Origin: Coriobacteriaceae bacterium
Lineage (GTDB): Bacteria; Actinomycetota; Coriobacteriia; Coriobacteriales; Coriobacteriaceae
Length of the DNA: 64,000 nt
Assembly: GCA_025992855.1 (NCBI GenBank)
Contig: DAJPGB010000001.1
Span: 558,001 to 622,000, forward strand
Direction of reading: 5' to 3'
Shown here: in pieces, positions 51,472 through 60,245 of the stretch
Layout of the letters: the number at the start of each line of letters is the position of its first letter
Position numbering within the stretch: the stretch's first letter is position 1
Translations under genes and position numbers: made by a program
The notes under the pieces: generated by a model
Databases searched by the model: none
The model's input: only the letters and a program-made list of their open reading frames with translations
Told to the model about the DNA's origin: nothing

Positions 51472-52461
51472 ATGGTAAGTATTGTTCTTGCTAGCCACGG
51501 GGACTTGGCAGCTGGAATCAAGCAGACGGGCTCGATGGTCTTTGGCGATCAGCCGTCTGTAGCCGTGGTCTCGCTCGAGCCGAGCATGGGCCCCGACGAC
51601 TTCCGTGCCAAGGTCGAGGAAGCAATCGCTTCCTTCGAGGACCAGGAGCAGGTGCTCTTCCTCGTTGATCTGTGGGGCGGCACGCCGTTCAACCAGATCA
51701 GCGGGCTCATCGAGGGCCACGATTCCTGGGCTATCGTCACCGGTGTCAACCTGCCTATGCTCATCGAGGCATATTCGCAGCGCTTTGACGCAAAGAACAC
51801 TGCACATGCGATCGCAAAACATCTCGTGACTGAGGCTAAGGCTGGCGTACGCGTCAAGCCCGAGTCTCTGGAGCCCGAGGAGAAGAAGCCGGCTGCGGCC
51901 GCCGCTGCTCCTGCAGGCGCCATCCCTCCGGGAACGGTCATCGGCGACGGGCACATCAAGATTGCCCACGTCCGTATCGACACCCGTCTGCTTCATGGTC
52001 AGGTGGCCACCACGTGGACCAAGCAGATCAACCCCAACCGCATCATCGTGGTTTCCGACGGCGTTGCTCACGACGAGCTCCGCAAGACCATGATCGAGCA
52101 GGCGGCCCCTCCGGGAGTCCATGCCAACGTCGTGCCCATCAAGAAGATGGCCGAGGTCGTCAAGGACACGCGCTTTGGTGACACCAAGGCCATGCTGCTC
52201 TTTGAGAACCCGCAGGATCTGCTCAAGGCCATCGAGGCCGGCGTCGACATCAAGGAAGTCAACATCGGCTCCATGGCTCACTCCAAGGGCAAGGTCGTCG
52301 TCACCAACGCCGTCGCTATGGGCGATGATGACGTCAAGACTCTCGAGGCCCTCAAGGCCAAGGGCGTCAAGTTCGAGGTCCGCAAGGTTCCTTCGGATTC
52401 CTCCGAGGATCTCGACGCCATGTTGAAGAAAGCTAAGGCCGAACTGGCCGCTCAAGCATAG
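51472..52461 (+). CDS. manX: Mannose-family PTS EIIAB component
   Basis: 329 residues, cytosolic. EIIA(Man) at the N-terminus with phospho-His9 in LASHGDLAAG and VDLWGGTPFNQ; an Ala/Pro-rich hinge (about 133-150); EIIB at the C-terminus with IAHVRIDTRLLHGQV (His175 accepts phosphate) and DGVAHDELRK. ATG 51472 is chosen over GTG 51469, as AAAAAGGAGG lies 7 nt upstream. First gene of manX-manY-manZ. Confidence 0.95.
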   Translation: MVSIVLASHGDLAAGIKQTGSMVFGDQPSVAVVSLEPSMGPDDFRAKVEEAIASFEDQEQVLFLVDLWGGTPFNQISGLIEGHDSWAIVTGVNLPMLIEAYSQRFDAKNTAHAIAKHLVTEAKAGVRVKPESLEPEEKKPAAAAAAPAGAIPPGTVIGDGHIKIAHVRIDTRLLHGQVATTWTKQINPNRIIVVSDGVAHDELRKTMIEQAAPPGVHANVVPIKKMAEVVKDTRFGDTKAMLLFENPQDLLKAIEAGVDIKEVNIGSMAHSKGKVVVTNAVAMGDDDVKTLEALKAKGVKFEVRKVPSDSSEDLDAMLKKAKAELAAQA

Positions 52462-52479
52462 TAAAGGAGGGTCCGATAC

Positions 52480-53298
52480 ATGTCTGCAATCACTATTCTG
52501 CTTGTTGCGATTGTCGCGTTGCTTGCCGGTATGGAAGGCATTCTGGATGAGTTCCAGTTCCATCAGCCGCTCGTGGCATGCACGCTTATCGGTCTCGTAA
52601 CCGGTCACCTTCAGGAGGGCATCCTCCTGGGCGGTTCGCTCCAGATGATGGCCCTTGGCTGGGCTAACGTTGGCGCCGCTGTCGCGCCTGACGCCGCTCT
52701 GGCCTCGGTCGCTTCTTCGATCATCATGGTGCTCGCCCTCAACGGTGGCGCCACCGATTCGGCAAAGGCCGTTACCGCCGCCATCGCCGTCGCCGTCCCG
52801 CTGTCGGTCGCTGGTCTGTTCCTGACCATGATCTGCCGTACCCTGGCTACCGCTATCGCTCACGCCATGGACGGTTGCGCCGAGAAGGGCGACTTCTCCG
52901 GCATCGAGCGCTGGCAGTACGCTGCTATCCTCATGCAGGGCCTTCGTATCGCCATCCCGGCAGTACTTCTGTGCATCATCCCGGCCGAGGCTGTTACCAA
53001 CGCGCTTAACGCTATGCCCGACTGGCTGTCCGGCGGTATGGCTGTCGGCGGCGGCATGGTCGCTTCCGTCGGTTACGCCATGGTCATCAACATGATGGCC
53101 ACCAAGGAGACCTGGCCGTTCTTCATCCTCGGCTTTGTCCTTGCTGCCATCCCTCAGCTCACGCTGATCGCCCTTGGCCTCATCGGCATCTCCCTTGCCC
53201 TCATCTACCTTGGCCTTAAGGATCTGGCCAAGCAGGGTGGCGGCATGGGCGGCGGCTCCGGTGACCCGCTCGGCGACATTCTGAACGATTACGAGTAG
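52480..53298 (+). CDS. manY: Mannose-family PTS EIIC component
   Basis: 272-residue membrane channel part. Signature LQEGILLGGSLQMMALGWANVGAAVAPDAALAS is the EIIC(Man) hallmark, and there are about seven to nine hydrophobic helices. It ends with a Gly-rich tail. With EIID it forms the permease that takes in mannose, glucose or related sugars. AAAGGAGG precedes ATG 52480, 18 bp after manX. Confidence 0.95.
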   Translation: MSAITILLVAIVALLAGMEGILDEFQFHQPLVACTLIGLVTGHLQEGILLGGSLQMMALGWANVGAAVAPDAALASVASSIIMVLALNGGATDSAKAVTAAIAVAVPLSVAGLFLTMICRTLATAIAHAMDGCAEKGDFSGIERWQYAAILMQGLRIAIPAVLLCIIPAEAVTNALNAMPDWLSGGMAVGGGMVASVGYAMVINMMATKETWPFFILGFVLAAIPQLTLIALGLIGISLALIYLGLKDLAKQGGGMGGGSGDPLGDILNDYE

Positions 53299-53314
53299 GA
53301 GGGGAGTGATACAT

Positions 53315-54235
53315 ATGGCAGAGAACAAGATTCAGCTCACCAAGGCTGACCGCAAGAAGGTTTGCTTCCGTCATCAGTTCCTTCAGGGCTCGTGGAACTA
53401 CGAGCGTATGCAGAACGGCGGCTGGTGCTTCGCAATGATCCCTGCGATCAAGAAGCTCTACACCAGCAAGGATGACCAGATTGCCGCTCTTAAGCGCCAC
53501 CTGGAGTTCTATAACACCCACCCTTATGTTTCCGCCCCCGTCATTGGCGTTACCCTCGCTCTCGAGGAGGAGCGCGCCAACGGTGCTCCGATTGACGACG
53601 TCGCCATTCAGGGCGTCAAGGTCGGTATGATGGGCCCGCTCGCCGGCGTCGGCGACCCCGCCTTCTGGTTCACCCTTCGCCCGATTCTGGGCGCTCTGGG
53701 CGCTTCCCTGGCCCTGTCCGGCAGCATCGCCGGTCCGCTGCTGTTCTTCTTCGCGTGGAACATCATCCGTTACGCCTTCCTGTGGTACACGCAGGAGTTT
53801 GGCTACAAGGTCGGCTCCTCCATCGCCAAGGACCTCTCCGGCGGTCTGATGGGCAAGGTCACCGAGGGTGCTTCCATCCTGGGTATGTTCATCATCGGCG
53901 CCCTGGTCGAGCGCTGGGTGTCCATCTCCTTCACCCCGGTCGTCTCCAAGGTCACGCAGTCTGCTGGCGCCTTTATCGACTGGGCTAACCTGCCCTCCGG
54001 TTCTGAGGGTGTCAAGGAAGCACTGACGATGTATAACTCCATCGGTGCTAACGCCCTTGATCAGGTGAAGGTCACCACGCTTCAGGCCAACCTCGATCAG
54101 CTCATCCCCGGCCTTGCCGCCGTGTGCCTGACCCTGCTGGTCTGCAAGCTCCTCAAGAAGAAGGTCAGCCCGATCGTCATCATCCTGGCTCTCTTCGCCA
54201 TCGGCATCATCGGTCGCGTCTGCGGCTTCATGTAA
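53315..54235 (+). CDS. manZ: Mannose-family PTS EIID component
   Basis: 306 residues. The soluble N-terminal part has FRHQFLQGSWNYERMQNGGWCFAMIPAIKKLY and EFYNTHPYVSAPVIGVTLALEEERANG; GMMGPLAGVGDPAFWFTLRPI is the family signature. The C-terminal membrane helices end at LFAIGIIGRVCGFM. ATG 53315 follows GGAGGGG; a GTG 9 nt before it is less well placed. A terminator follows. Confidence 0.95.
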   Translation: MAENKIQLTKADRKKVCFRHQFLQGSWNYERMQNGGWCFAMIPAIKKLYTSKDDQIAALKRHLEFYNTHPYVSAPVIGVTLALEEERANGAPIDDVAIQGVKVGMMGPLAGVGDPAFWFTLRPILGALGASLALSGSIAGPLLFFFAWNIIRYAFLWYTQEFGYKVGSSIAKDLSGGLMGKVTEGASILGMFIIGALVERWVSISFTPVVSKVTQSAGAFIDWANLPSGSEGVKEALTMYNSIGANALDQVKVTTLQANLDQLIPGLAAVCLTLLVCKLLKKKVSPIVIILALFAIGIIGRVCGFM

Positions 54236-54291
54236 GCACGTTTCGGCTTAAGACCGAGAATTGCTAGGCAAGGGCTTTTGAGCCATTGAAA

Positions 54292-54339
54292 CGGACCGCA
54301 CCCGGTGGGTACACTGGATGCGGTCCGATTGTTTTATTT
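54292..54339 (+). terminator. Terminator between manZ and manO
   Basis: CGGACCGCA (54292-54300) pairs with TGCGGTCCG (54319-54327) and is followed by TTGTTTTATTT. It would reduce, not necessarily stop, reading into manO. Confidence 0.65.
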
Positions 54340-54355
54340 GGAGGGCGAGGCGCGC

Positions 54356-54754
54356 ATGGCGCAATCTCAGAACAGCACGGTCGATCTGGCAACGCCGGCA
54401 ACCTGCCTGATGGGGCTTACCAGTCACGGTAATGTAATGGTGGGCAATAAGGCGTTTGAGTACTATAACGAGCGCAATCCCGAGGATTATATTCAAATCC
54501 CGTGGGATGAGGTCGACTATATTGCCGCTGAGGTTTTGCGCGGCACCAAGAAGATTACGCGTTTTGCTATCTTCACCAAGGACAATGGTCACTTTACGTT
54601 TTCGACGCGCGACGACAAAGAGACGCTTCGTGCGGTCCGCAAGTACGTTGACGAGGATAAGCTCGTGCGTTCGCCTGACTTTATCGATGTGACGGCCAAG
54701 GGCGCCAAGAGCATCCCCTCCGTCATCAAAAACCTTTTCCACAAAGGCAACTAG
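54356..54754 (+). CDS. manO: DUF956 family protein ManO
   Basis: 132 residues, cytosolic. The pattern LMGLTSHGNVMVGNKAFEYYNERNPEDYIQIPWDEVDYI and FAIFTKDNGHFTFSTRDDKETLRAVRKYV is DUF956, which is nearly always found after man PTS genes and is thought to modulate them. GGAGGGCGAGG lies before ATG 54356. The short N-terminal MAQSQNSTVDL tail is not conserved in a way I can judge. Confidence 0.88.
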   Translation: MAQSQNSTVDLATPATCLMGLTSHGNVMVGNKAFEYYNERNPEDYIQIPWDEVDYIAAEVLRGTKKITRFAIFTKDNGHFTFSTRDDKETLRAVRKYVDEDKLVRSPDFIDVTAKGAKSIPSVIKNLFHKGN

Positions 54755-54763
54755 CTCCTCATA

Positions 54764-54830
54764 AGTTGCGGTGAAATAGTTCCTAAATACGGCTTTAGAT
54801 GCTTCAGACAGGAACTATTCCACCGCAACT
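54764..54830. repeat. AGTTGCGGTGAAATAG palindrome (family D), second copy
   Basis: Arms of 21 bp (54764-54784 and 54810-54830) with one mismatch. The outer 16 bases match the copy at 42336-42402; the inner arm bases (TTCCT instead of GGGA) changed on both sides. Confidence 0.75.
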
Positions 54831-54889
54831 TCGAAGTCTAGTCATGCGACGTATTGCGATGCAGTAAATCTGCTACACTAGTACAACAT

Positions 54890-54965
54890 GCCTCCGTAGC
54901 TCAGGGGATAGAGCACCGCTCTCCTAAAGCGGGTGTCGACGGTTCGAATCCGCCCGGGGGCACCA
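54890..54965 (+). tRNA. tRNA-Arg (anticodon CCT)
   Basis: 76-nt cloverleaf: acceptor GCCTCCG/CGGGGGC, D arm GCTC-AGGGGATA-GAGC, anticodon arm CCGCT-CTCCTAA-AGCGG with anticodon CCT (reads AGG), T loop TTCGAAT, and encoded CCA. One A-C mismatch lies in the T stem. A small hairpin terminator follows at 54976-54999. Confidence 0.93.
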
Positions 54966-55020
54966 GAAGATTATGACGGCGTCGCGAGAGCGGCGCCGTT
55001 TCTGGTTTGTGGGAGCTGCC

Positions 55021-55097
55021 GGCGGATTCGAACCGTCGACACCCGCGTCACTCATTTCCCCGCGGGGGAGTTTTCGAATCCGCCCGGGGGCACCAGA
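55021..55097. repeat. tRNA-Arg 3' fragments, inverted then direct
   Basis: 55021-55046 is the exact reverse complement of tRNA positions 54929-54954 (26 bases). 55073-55097 is an exact direct repeat of the tRNA 3' end plus AGA (54943-54967, 25 bases). This looks like an attachment-site scar of elements that use this tRNA, or a decayed tandem tRNA. No integrase gene is in the window. Confidence 0.75.
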
Positions 55098-55105
55098 GGA
55101 ATATC

Positions 55106-55138
55106 GAGCCCGGTACCGTTACGGTGCCGGGCTCTTTT
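55106..55138 (+). terminator. Terminator after the tRNA fragments
   Basis: GAGCCCGGTACCG pairs with CGGTGCCGGGCTC (one mismatch, T/G), then TTTT. Confidence 0.8.
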
Positions 55139-55181
55139 GGTTTAAGGCATGCCGTAGTATTCGCTGCTTCAGATAAAGAAA

Positions 55182-55212
55182 GCGCCCGCTTGCTGGGGGA
55201 GCAAGCGGGCGC
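55182..55212 (-). terminator. Terminator after pknB
   Basis: Perfect 13-bp stem GCGCCCGCTTGCT with a 5-nt loop; on the minus strand TTTCTTT follows. It closes the cell-wall operon. Confidence 0.8.
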
Positions 55213-55264
55213 CTGTGAGCGAATATGTTTGCGGCGAAAGCCGCGATGAGCGGTGGGGTGGCGA

Positions 55265-57226
55265 CTAGTTGGTCGTACCGGAATCGTCGCCCGTGCTCGT
55301 GCCCGAGCCCGAGCCCGAACCAGAAAGTGCGACCGTCAGCGTGATCGTGCTGTCGGTGGACTGCTTGCCGGTGGGGGAGACGCCCGTAACGGTGGCATCC
55401 TCGTTACCGCTCACGGGATTGCCGTTCTGGTCGCAGAAGCCGATGTTATAGAAACCGGCGTTGTTGAGTGCGGTGACGGCGGCGGAAATGCTCTTACCGT
55501 ACAGGTTGCCCGGGACGGCGGCCTTGCCGGACTTCTTGGCAATGACGACGGTAATCGTGGCGCCGGGCTTCTGCTTGCCGCTGGGGTTCCAGCTGATCAC
55601 GGTGCCCTCGGTAACCGAGTCGTTCTCCTGGTAGCTAACGTCGACGCCAAAGCCTGCCATATCGAGGGCGTTGCGCGCCTGGGCCTCGGTCATGTCGGTC
55701 AGATCGGGGACGGACGTGGTATCCGGGCCGCCCGAGACCTTGTACGAGATGGTCGTGCCCTTCGCGACTTCCTTACCGGCTTCGGTGCCCTGCTCAAAGA
55801 CCTGGCCCTCATCGGCCTCGTTGGCCTCCTCGGAGGCGTTGCCCTTCAGGCCAACGCTTGCCAGCGCGGCTTCTGCCTGGTCCTTGGTCAGGCCGAGAAG
55901 CTGGGGAACCTCAACCTTCTCGGAGGGCTTGGGGCCCTTGGAGATTACCAGGTTCACCTTGGTGCCCTTGGCCTTCTTGGTGTTGCCGTTGGGGGTCTGC
56001 TCGGCGACCTTGCCCTCATCGACATCGTCGTTGTAGCTCTGGTCGACGGTGCCAACCTCGAGGCCGGCCTCCTTGATCAGCTCCACGGCAGTCTGCTGGT
56101 CCTTGCCCAGTACGTCGGGCACCGTGACCTGCTCGCCGCCAAAGAGTCCCGTGGCAAAGGCCACCACGATGCCGATGACGGCAACGGCGGCAACCACGGC
56201 GGCGATGATCTTGTTCTTGTTGGACTTGGGCTTCTCGACCTCATAGGAACCCGTGGAGCCCGAAACGGCGCTACGGGCGTTGTTCTGGCCGCTCACGCCC
56301 GAGACGGGGCGAACCATGGCGCGCGTCTGGTCGGAAAGCTCGCGGGTCTTGGTGGCGCCCAGCTCACCGGGGGCGCCGATGACGCGTGTGGGCTCGGAGA
56401 TGTTGACGGCGCGTCCGGACAGATAGCTGTTGAGCACCTGACGCAGCTCGTCGGCGGTCTGGAAGCGATTCGCCGGGTCCTTTTCCATGCACTTGAGGAT
56501 GATGCGCTCAAGATCGGCGTCGACGCCGGAGTTAATCTGGCTCGGCGGGATGGGCAGCTCGTTGACCTGCTTGAGTGCGACCGAGATGGCGTCGTCGCCG
56601 TCAAAGGGCACGCGGCCGGTGGCGCACTCGTACATCACGACGCCCAGCGAGTAGATATCCGAGGTGGGGCCGAGGTCCTGACCACGGGTCTGCTCGGGGC
56701 TGACGTAGTGGGCGGTTCCCAGCACGTTGTTGTCTTGCGTGAGGTGGCTGTTCTTGGCGCGCGCGATGCCAAAGTCCATCACCTTGATGTTGCCGTCGGG
56801 CAGCACCATGATGTTCTGCGGCTTAATGTCGCGGTGGATGATCTCATGCTTGTGAGCGACCGAAAGCGCGGAGCTGATCTGCGAGCCGATCTGGGCGACT
56901 TTCTTGGGGTCGAGGGCGCCGTGGCTCTTGATGCCGCTCTTAAGGTCGGTACCGCGCAGGTACTCCATGACGATGTAATAGGTGTCGCCGTCCTTGCCCC
57001 AATCGTAGACGCCCACGATATAGGGGGAGGAGAGACCGGCTGCTGCCTGGGCCTCCTGCTTAAAGCGTGCGGCGAAGGTTGCGTCGCCAGCATACTGCGG
57101 CAGCATGATCTTGACGGCTACCGTGCGGTCGAGGACCTGGTCCTGCGCACGGAAGACGGTCGCCATGCCGCCTGTCCCCACCTTATCCTTGAGGAGGTAT
57201 CTTCCCCCGAGGACCCTCTGTTCCAT
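55265..57226 (-). CDS. pknB: PASTA-domain Ser/Thr protein kinase
   Basis: 653-residue membrane kinase that senses peptidoglycan fragments. Kinase domain 1-270: VGTGGMATVF, AVKIML (catalytic Lys), HRDIKPQN, DFGIA, GTAHYVSPEQ. One membrane helix near 340-362 (IIAAVVAAVAVIGIVVAF), then four PASTA repeats (about 370-630; VPDVLGK, VPQLLGL, VPDLTDM, VPGNLYG). A Ser/Gly-rich tail ends it. ATG 57226 with GGAG upstream is chosen. Last gene of the cell-wall operon. Confidence 0.95.
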   Translation of the reverse strand: MEQRVLGGRYLLKDKVGTGGMATVFRAQDQVLDRTVAVKIMLPQYAGDATFAARFKQEAQAAAGLSSPYIVGVYDWGKDGDTYYIVMEYLRGTDLKSGIKSHGALDPKKVAQIGSQISSALSVAHKHEIIHRDIKPQNIMVLPDGNIKVMDFGIARAKNSHLTQDNNVLGTAHYVSPEQTRGQDLGPTSDIYSLGVVMYECATGRVPFDGDDAISVALKQVNELPIPPSQINSGVDADLERIILKCMEKDPANRFQTADELRQVLNSYLSGRAVNISEPTRVIGAPGELGATKTRELSDQTRAMVRPVSGVSGQNNARSAVSGSTGSYEVEKPKSNKNKIIAAVVAAVAVIGIVVAFATGLFGGEQVTVPDVLGKDQQTAVELIKEAGLEVGTVDQSYNDDVDEGKVAEQTPNGNTKKAKGTKVNLVISKGPKPSEKVEVPQLLGLTKDQAEAALASVGLKGNASEEANEADEGQVFEQGTEAGKEVAKGTTISYKVSGGPDTTSVPDLTDMTEAQARNALDMAGFGVDVSYQENDSVTEGTVISWNPSGKQKPGATITVVIAKKSGKAAVPGNLYGKSISAAVTALNNAGFYNIGFCDQNGNPVSGNEDATVTGVSPTGKQSTDSTITLTVALSGSGSGSGTSTGDDSGTTN

Positions 57227-57358
57227 TCCTGCTCCTAACATAACTATTCGCTCAACGATGTGTGTAGTACCTACGATGTGGCCGCTGGGGCCGTGTGGCG
57301 CGTTGCCGCTAACTCTTCGGCCGCGGCGCGCCTCGGGTGTCCGATTCGATCATGGACA

Positions 57359-60229
57359 TCACGCTCCCTGTGCGGCAAGCGCCGCGGTCAGGACGATACC
57401 GGCGATCTTGGCGGCCTTGACGTCATGCTTGTCGTAATCCTCCAAGGCCACCGAGATGGCGACCGTGGGTGAATCGTAAGGCGCAAAGCCAACGAACATC
57501 GAGTTGACGTTGGTGCCGCCGGTCTCGGCCGAGCCGGTCTTGCCGGCGACCTTGACGCCGGGGACCTGGGCATCGGTGCCGGTACCGGACTGGACGACGG
57601 CGAGCATGGCCTGCTTGACCTGGTCGGCCGTGGCGGAGCTGACGGCCTGACCCAGCGAGCGGGACTGCGTGGTCTTGACCACAGTTCCGTCCGGGGCGAG
57701 TACCTGGGCTACAAAGTACGGGTCCATGACCACGCCACTGTTAGCGATGGCGGCGGCAATCACGGCGTTTTGCATGACGGTGGTCTGCGGCCCGGGCGTG
57801 TGGTCCATGCCGACAGGCTGGCCGGCGCCGGCCCAGGCGGTCTCCCACTCGGTCATGAGCGACGGGTCGGCCATGATGGAGGCAGCGGAGGTCAGGTCCT
57901 GGCCTAGCTTTTGGCCGTAGCCAAAGGCGTTGGCAAACTGCACGAGCGTGTTTGCGCCAACTTCGTTTGCCACCTGGCCAAAGACGACGTTGGAAGACAC
58001 GGCAAAGGCCTGCTGCAGGCTGATGGTGCCGTAGCTCTCGTTGGCATAGTTGGTGACCGGCGCGTTGCCGATGTCCATGGAGCCGGGCGCCTGGTAGGTG
58101 CTGGTAAGGCTGGCGGTGCCGGTCTCGAGTGCCGCGGAAAGCGTAACGACCTTAAACGTGGAGCCCGGCGTGTACAGCGCGTCCATGGCGCGATTGTACA
58201 TAGAGCCGTCCTCGCCGCCGCCCGCCTGCAGCAGGGCGTCGATGTTGGTGTTGTCGTAGGTGGGCGAGCTGGCACATGCGAGCACCGCGCCGGTACGCGG
58301 GTCGATGACCACTACAGCGCCCTTAAAGCCCTTGAGCGCCTGCTCGGCCGCCGTCTGGATACGCGAGTCAATGGTGAGCTTGGCGGTGTTGCCCGGCTGG
58401 GTCTGGCCCGCGAGCGACGCGATGGCGTTGTTCCAGCTGGAGTAATCCTTGGAGCCGGTGAGCGTGTCGTTCATGACGCTCTCGATGGCGGTGGTGCCAT
58501 ACTGCTGGCTCACGTAGCCAACCACGTGCGCTGCCAGGTTGCCGTTGGGGTAGGAGCGTACGTAGGTGCCGTCCTCCTGCTGCAGCGACTCGGCCAGCGT
58601 CACGCCGTCGGACGTGATGATGGAACCGCGCTGGATGTACCTGGAGCGGGCGATGGTGTGGTTGTTGGTCGGCATGTCCTGATAGTCCTTGGCCTTAATG
58701 ACCTGGACATAGGTGAGGTTGCCGATAAGGATGGCGAACAGCGCCGTAAAGGCGAGCACCGCACGGGTTAGACGGTTGGCGAGCGCAACGCGGCCGAGCA
58801 CGCCGGATTCAGGCGTGTCGAGCAGGCGACGGCGCATGCGCGAGCCGACGGAATGGCTGCCGCTGCCGTAGGAAGACGAGGTGGCAAAGCGCGTGCCCGT
58901 CGGGGCGGCGGCAGATGCGACCTGATCATCGGTGATGGCGGCCATAGTGCCGGTGCCGGTAAGCTCTGCCTCGCGTCCGGTCGCCTCGTCACCGGCGCGC
59001 AGCAGGAGCGCGACGATGATGAAGCTTGCCAGCAGCGAGGAGCCGCCCTGGCTCATAAAGGGCAGGGTGACGCCGGTCAGCGGGATCAGGCGGGTTACGC
59101 CGCCCACGATCAAGAAGGCCTGGAAGCTGATGGCGGCCGTAAGGCCCGTGGCGCTAAAGGCGGCGAGGTCGGATTTAGCGCGGGCAGCTGTGGTCAGGCC
59201 GCGAACGGCAAAGAGCATAAACAGGATGAGCACGGCGCCGCCGCCCAAGAGGCCCATCTCCTCGCCGATAGCCGAGAAGATAAAGTCGGACTCGACGACA
59301 GGGATGTTGTTGGCCATGCCGTTGCCGATGCCAACGCCGACCAGACCGCCATCGGCAAGCGAGAAGAGCGACTGGACGATCTGGTAGCCCTGGCCCTGGG
59401 CGTCCTTAAACGGATCGACCCAAACTTGGAAACGCACCTGAACGTGAGACAGGAACTTGTAGGCGCCCACGGCTCCAACGGCTAAGAGCGCAAGGCCGAT
59501 AACGACATACGAGAATCGTCCCGTGGCAACGTAGAGCATCAGCAAGAAGATGGTGTAGAACAGCACGGCCGAACCCAGGTCGCGTTCGAAGACGACGACG
59601 AGCAGGCACACACCCCACACGGCAAACAGCGGCAGCAGCAGTCGCAGGCGGGGGATCTTAAAGCCCAGGATCTTGCGGTTGGAGATGGAGAGCAGCTCGC
59701 GGTTCTCGGCCAGGTACCCGGCCAGGAACAGCACGATAAAGACTTTGGCGAACTCGCCGGGCTGGATGGTAAAGCCCGCGATGCGAATCCACAGCTTGGA
59801 GCCCGAGATCGTGGTGCCGATAAAGATAGGCAGCATCAGCAGAATGATGCCGATAATGCCAAAGGTGTACTTGTAGCGCATGACTACGTCGAGGTTCTTA
59901 ACCAACGCGAGCGTTCCCACCATGAGCGCCACCGAGACAAACAGGATGATGAGCTGTGAGATGGCGAGAGCGGGGGCGAGGCGTGTCACGAACGTGATGC
60001 CGATGCCCGAAAGTATAAATACGATGGGTAGGATGGCGGGGTCGGCGCCGGGCGCCAAGATGCGCACGGCGATATGTGCCGCGGCGAAGGCGGCAAAGAG
60101 GCCGATCGGCACCGCGAGCGTCTCAAAGGAGATGGCGGCGCCCGCGGTGAGCACGTACATCGCATACAGCAGGATGACGGGGAACGCCGAGGCGATGAGC
60201 AAGAGCAGCTCGGTGTTGCGGCGACTCAT
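57359..60229 (-). CDS. Fused SEDS glycosyltransferase and class B penicillin-binding protein
   Basis: 956 residues in one open frame. Residues 1-430 form a FtsW/RodA SEDS polymerase (GSKLWIRIAGFTIQPGEFAKVFIVLFLAGYLAENR, FERDLGSAVLFYTIFLLMLY, ESDFIFSAIGEEMGLLG, LTGVTLPFMSQGGSSLL). A linker with a further helix near 490-512 leads to a transpeptidase: SxxK S690-TFK, SxN S745-SN, KTG 897-899. In most actinobacteria rodA and pbpA are separate neighbours at this place. It should both polymerise and crosslink glycan. ATG 60229 lies 8 nt after AAGGGAG. Confidence 0.93.
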   Translation of the reverse strand: MSRRNTELLLLIASAFPVILLYAMYVLTAGAAISFETLAVPIGLFAAFAAAHIAVRILAPGADPAILPIVFILSGIGITFVTRLAPALAISQLIILFVSVALMVGTLALVKNLDVVMRYKYTFGIIGIILLMLPIFIGTTISGSKLWIRIAGFTIQPGEFAKVFIVLFLAGYLAENRELLSISNRKILGFKIPRLRLLLPLFAVWGVCLLVVVFERDLGSAVLFYTIFLLMLYVATGRFSYVVIGLALLAVGAVGAYKFLSHVQVRFQVWVDPFKDAQGQGYQIVQSLFSLADGGLVGVGIGNGMANNIPVVESDFIFSAIGEEMGLLGGGAVLILFMLFAVRGLTTAARAKSDLAAFSATGLTAAISFQAFLIVGGVTRLIPLTGVTLPFMSQGGSSLLASFIIVALLLRAGDEATGREAELTGTGTMAAITDDQVASAAAPTGTRFATSSSYGSGSHSVGSRMRRRLLDTPESGVLGRVALANRLTRAVLAFTALFAILIGNLTYVQVIKAKDYQDMPTNNHTIARSRYIQRGSIITSDGVTLAESLQQEDGTYVRSYPNGNLAAHVVGYVSQQYGTTAIESVMNDTLTGSKDYSSWNNAIASLAGQTQPGNTAKLTIDSRIQTAAEQALKGFKGAVVVIDPRTGAVLACASSPTYDNTNIDALLQAGGGEDGSMYNRAMDALYTPGSTFKVVTLSAALETGTASLTSTYQAPGSMDIGNAPVTNYANESYGTISLQQAFAVSSNVVFGQVANEVGANTLVQFANAFGYGQKLGQDLTSAASIMADPSLMTEWETAWAGAGQPVGMDHTPGPQTTVMQNAVIAAAIANSGVVMDPYFVAQVLAPDGTVVKTTQSRSLGQAVSSATADQVKQAMLAVVQSGTGTDAQVPGVKVAGKTGSAETGGTNVNSMFVGFAPYDSPTVAISVALEDYDKHDVKAAKIAGIVLTAALAAQGA

Positions 60230-60245
60230 AAGCGGCACTCCCTTT

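Noticed and set aside
55021..55097. Second intact tRNA gene
   Set aside because: Only 3' pieces of the tRNA-Arg are present, one of them inverted; no D or anticodon arm can be formed.
55253..57238. 661-codon open frame opposite pknB
   Set aside because: Repetitive Gly/Val/Asp-rich product typical of antisense shadow; pknB on the other strand has full kinase and PASTA motifs.
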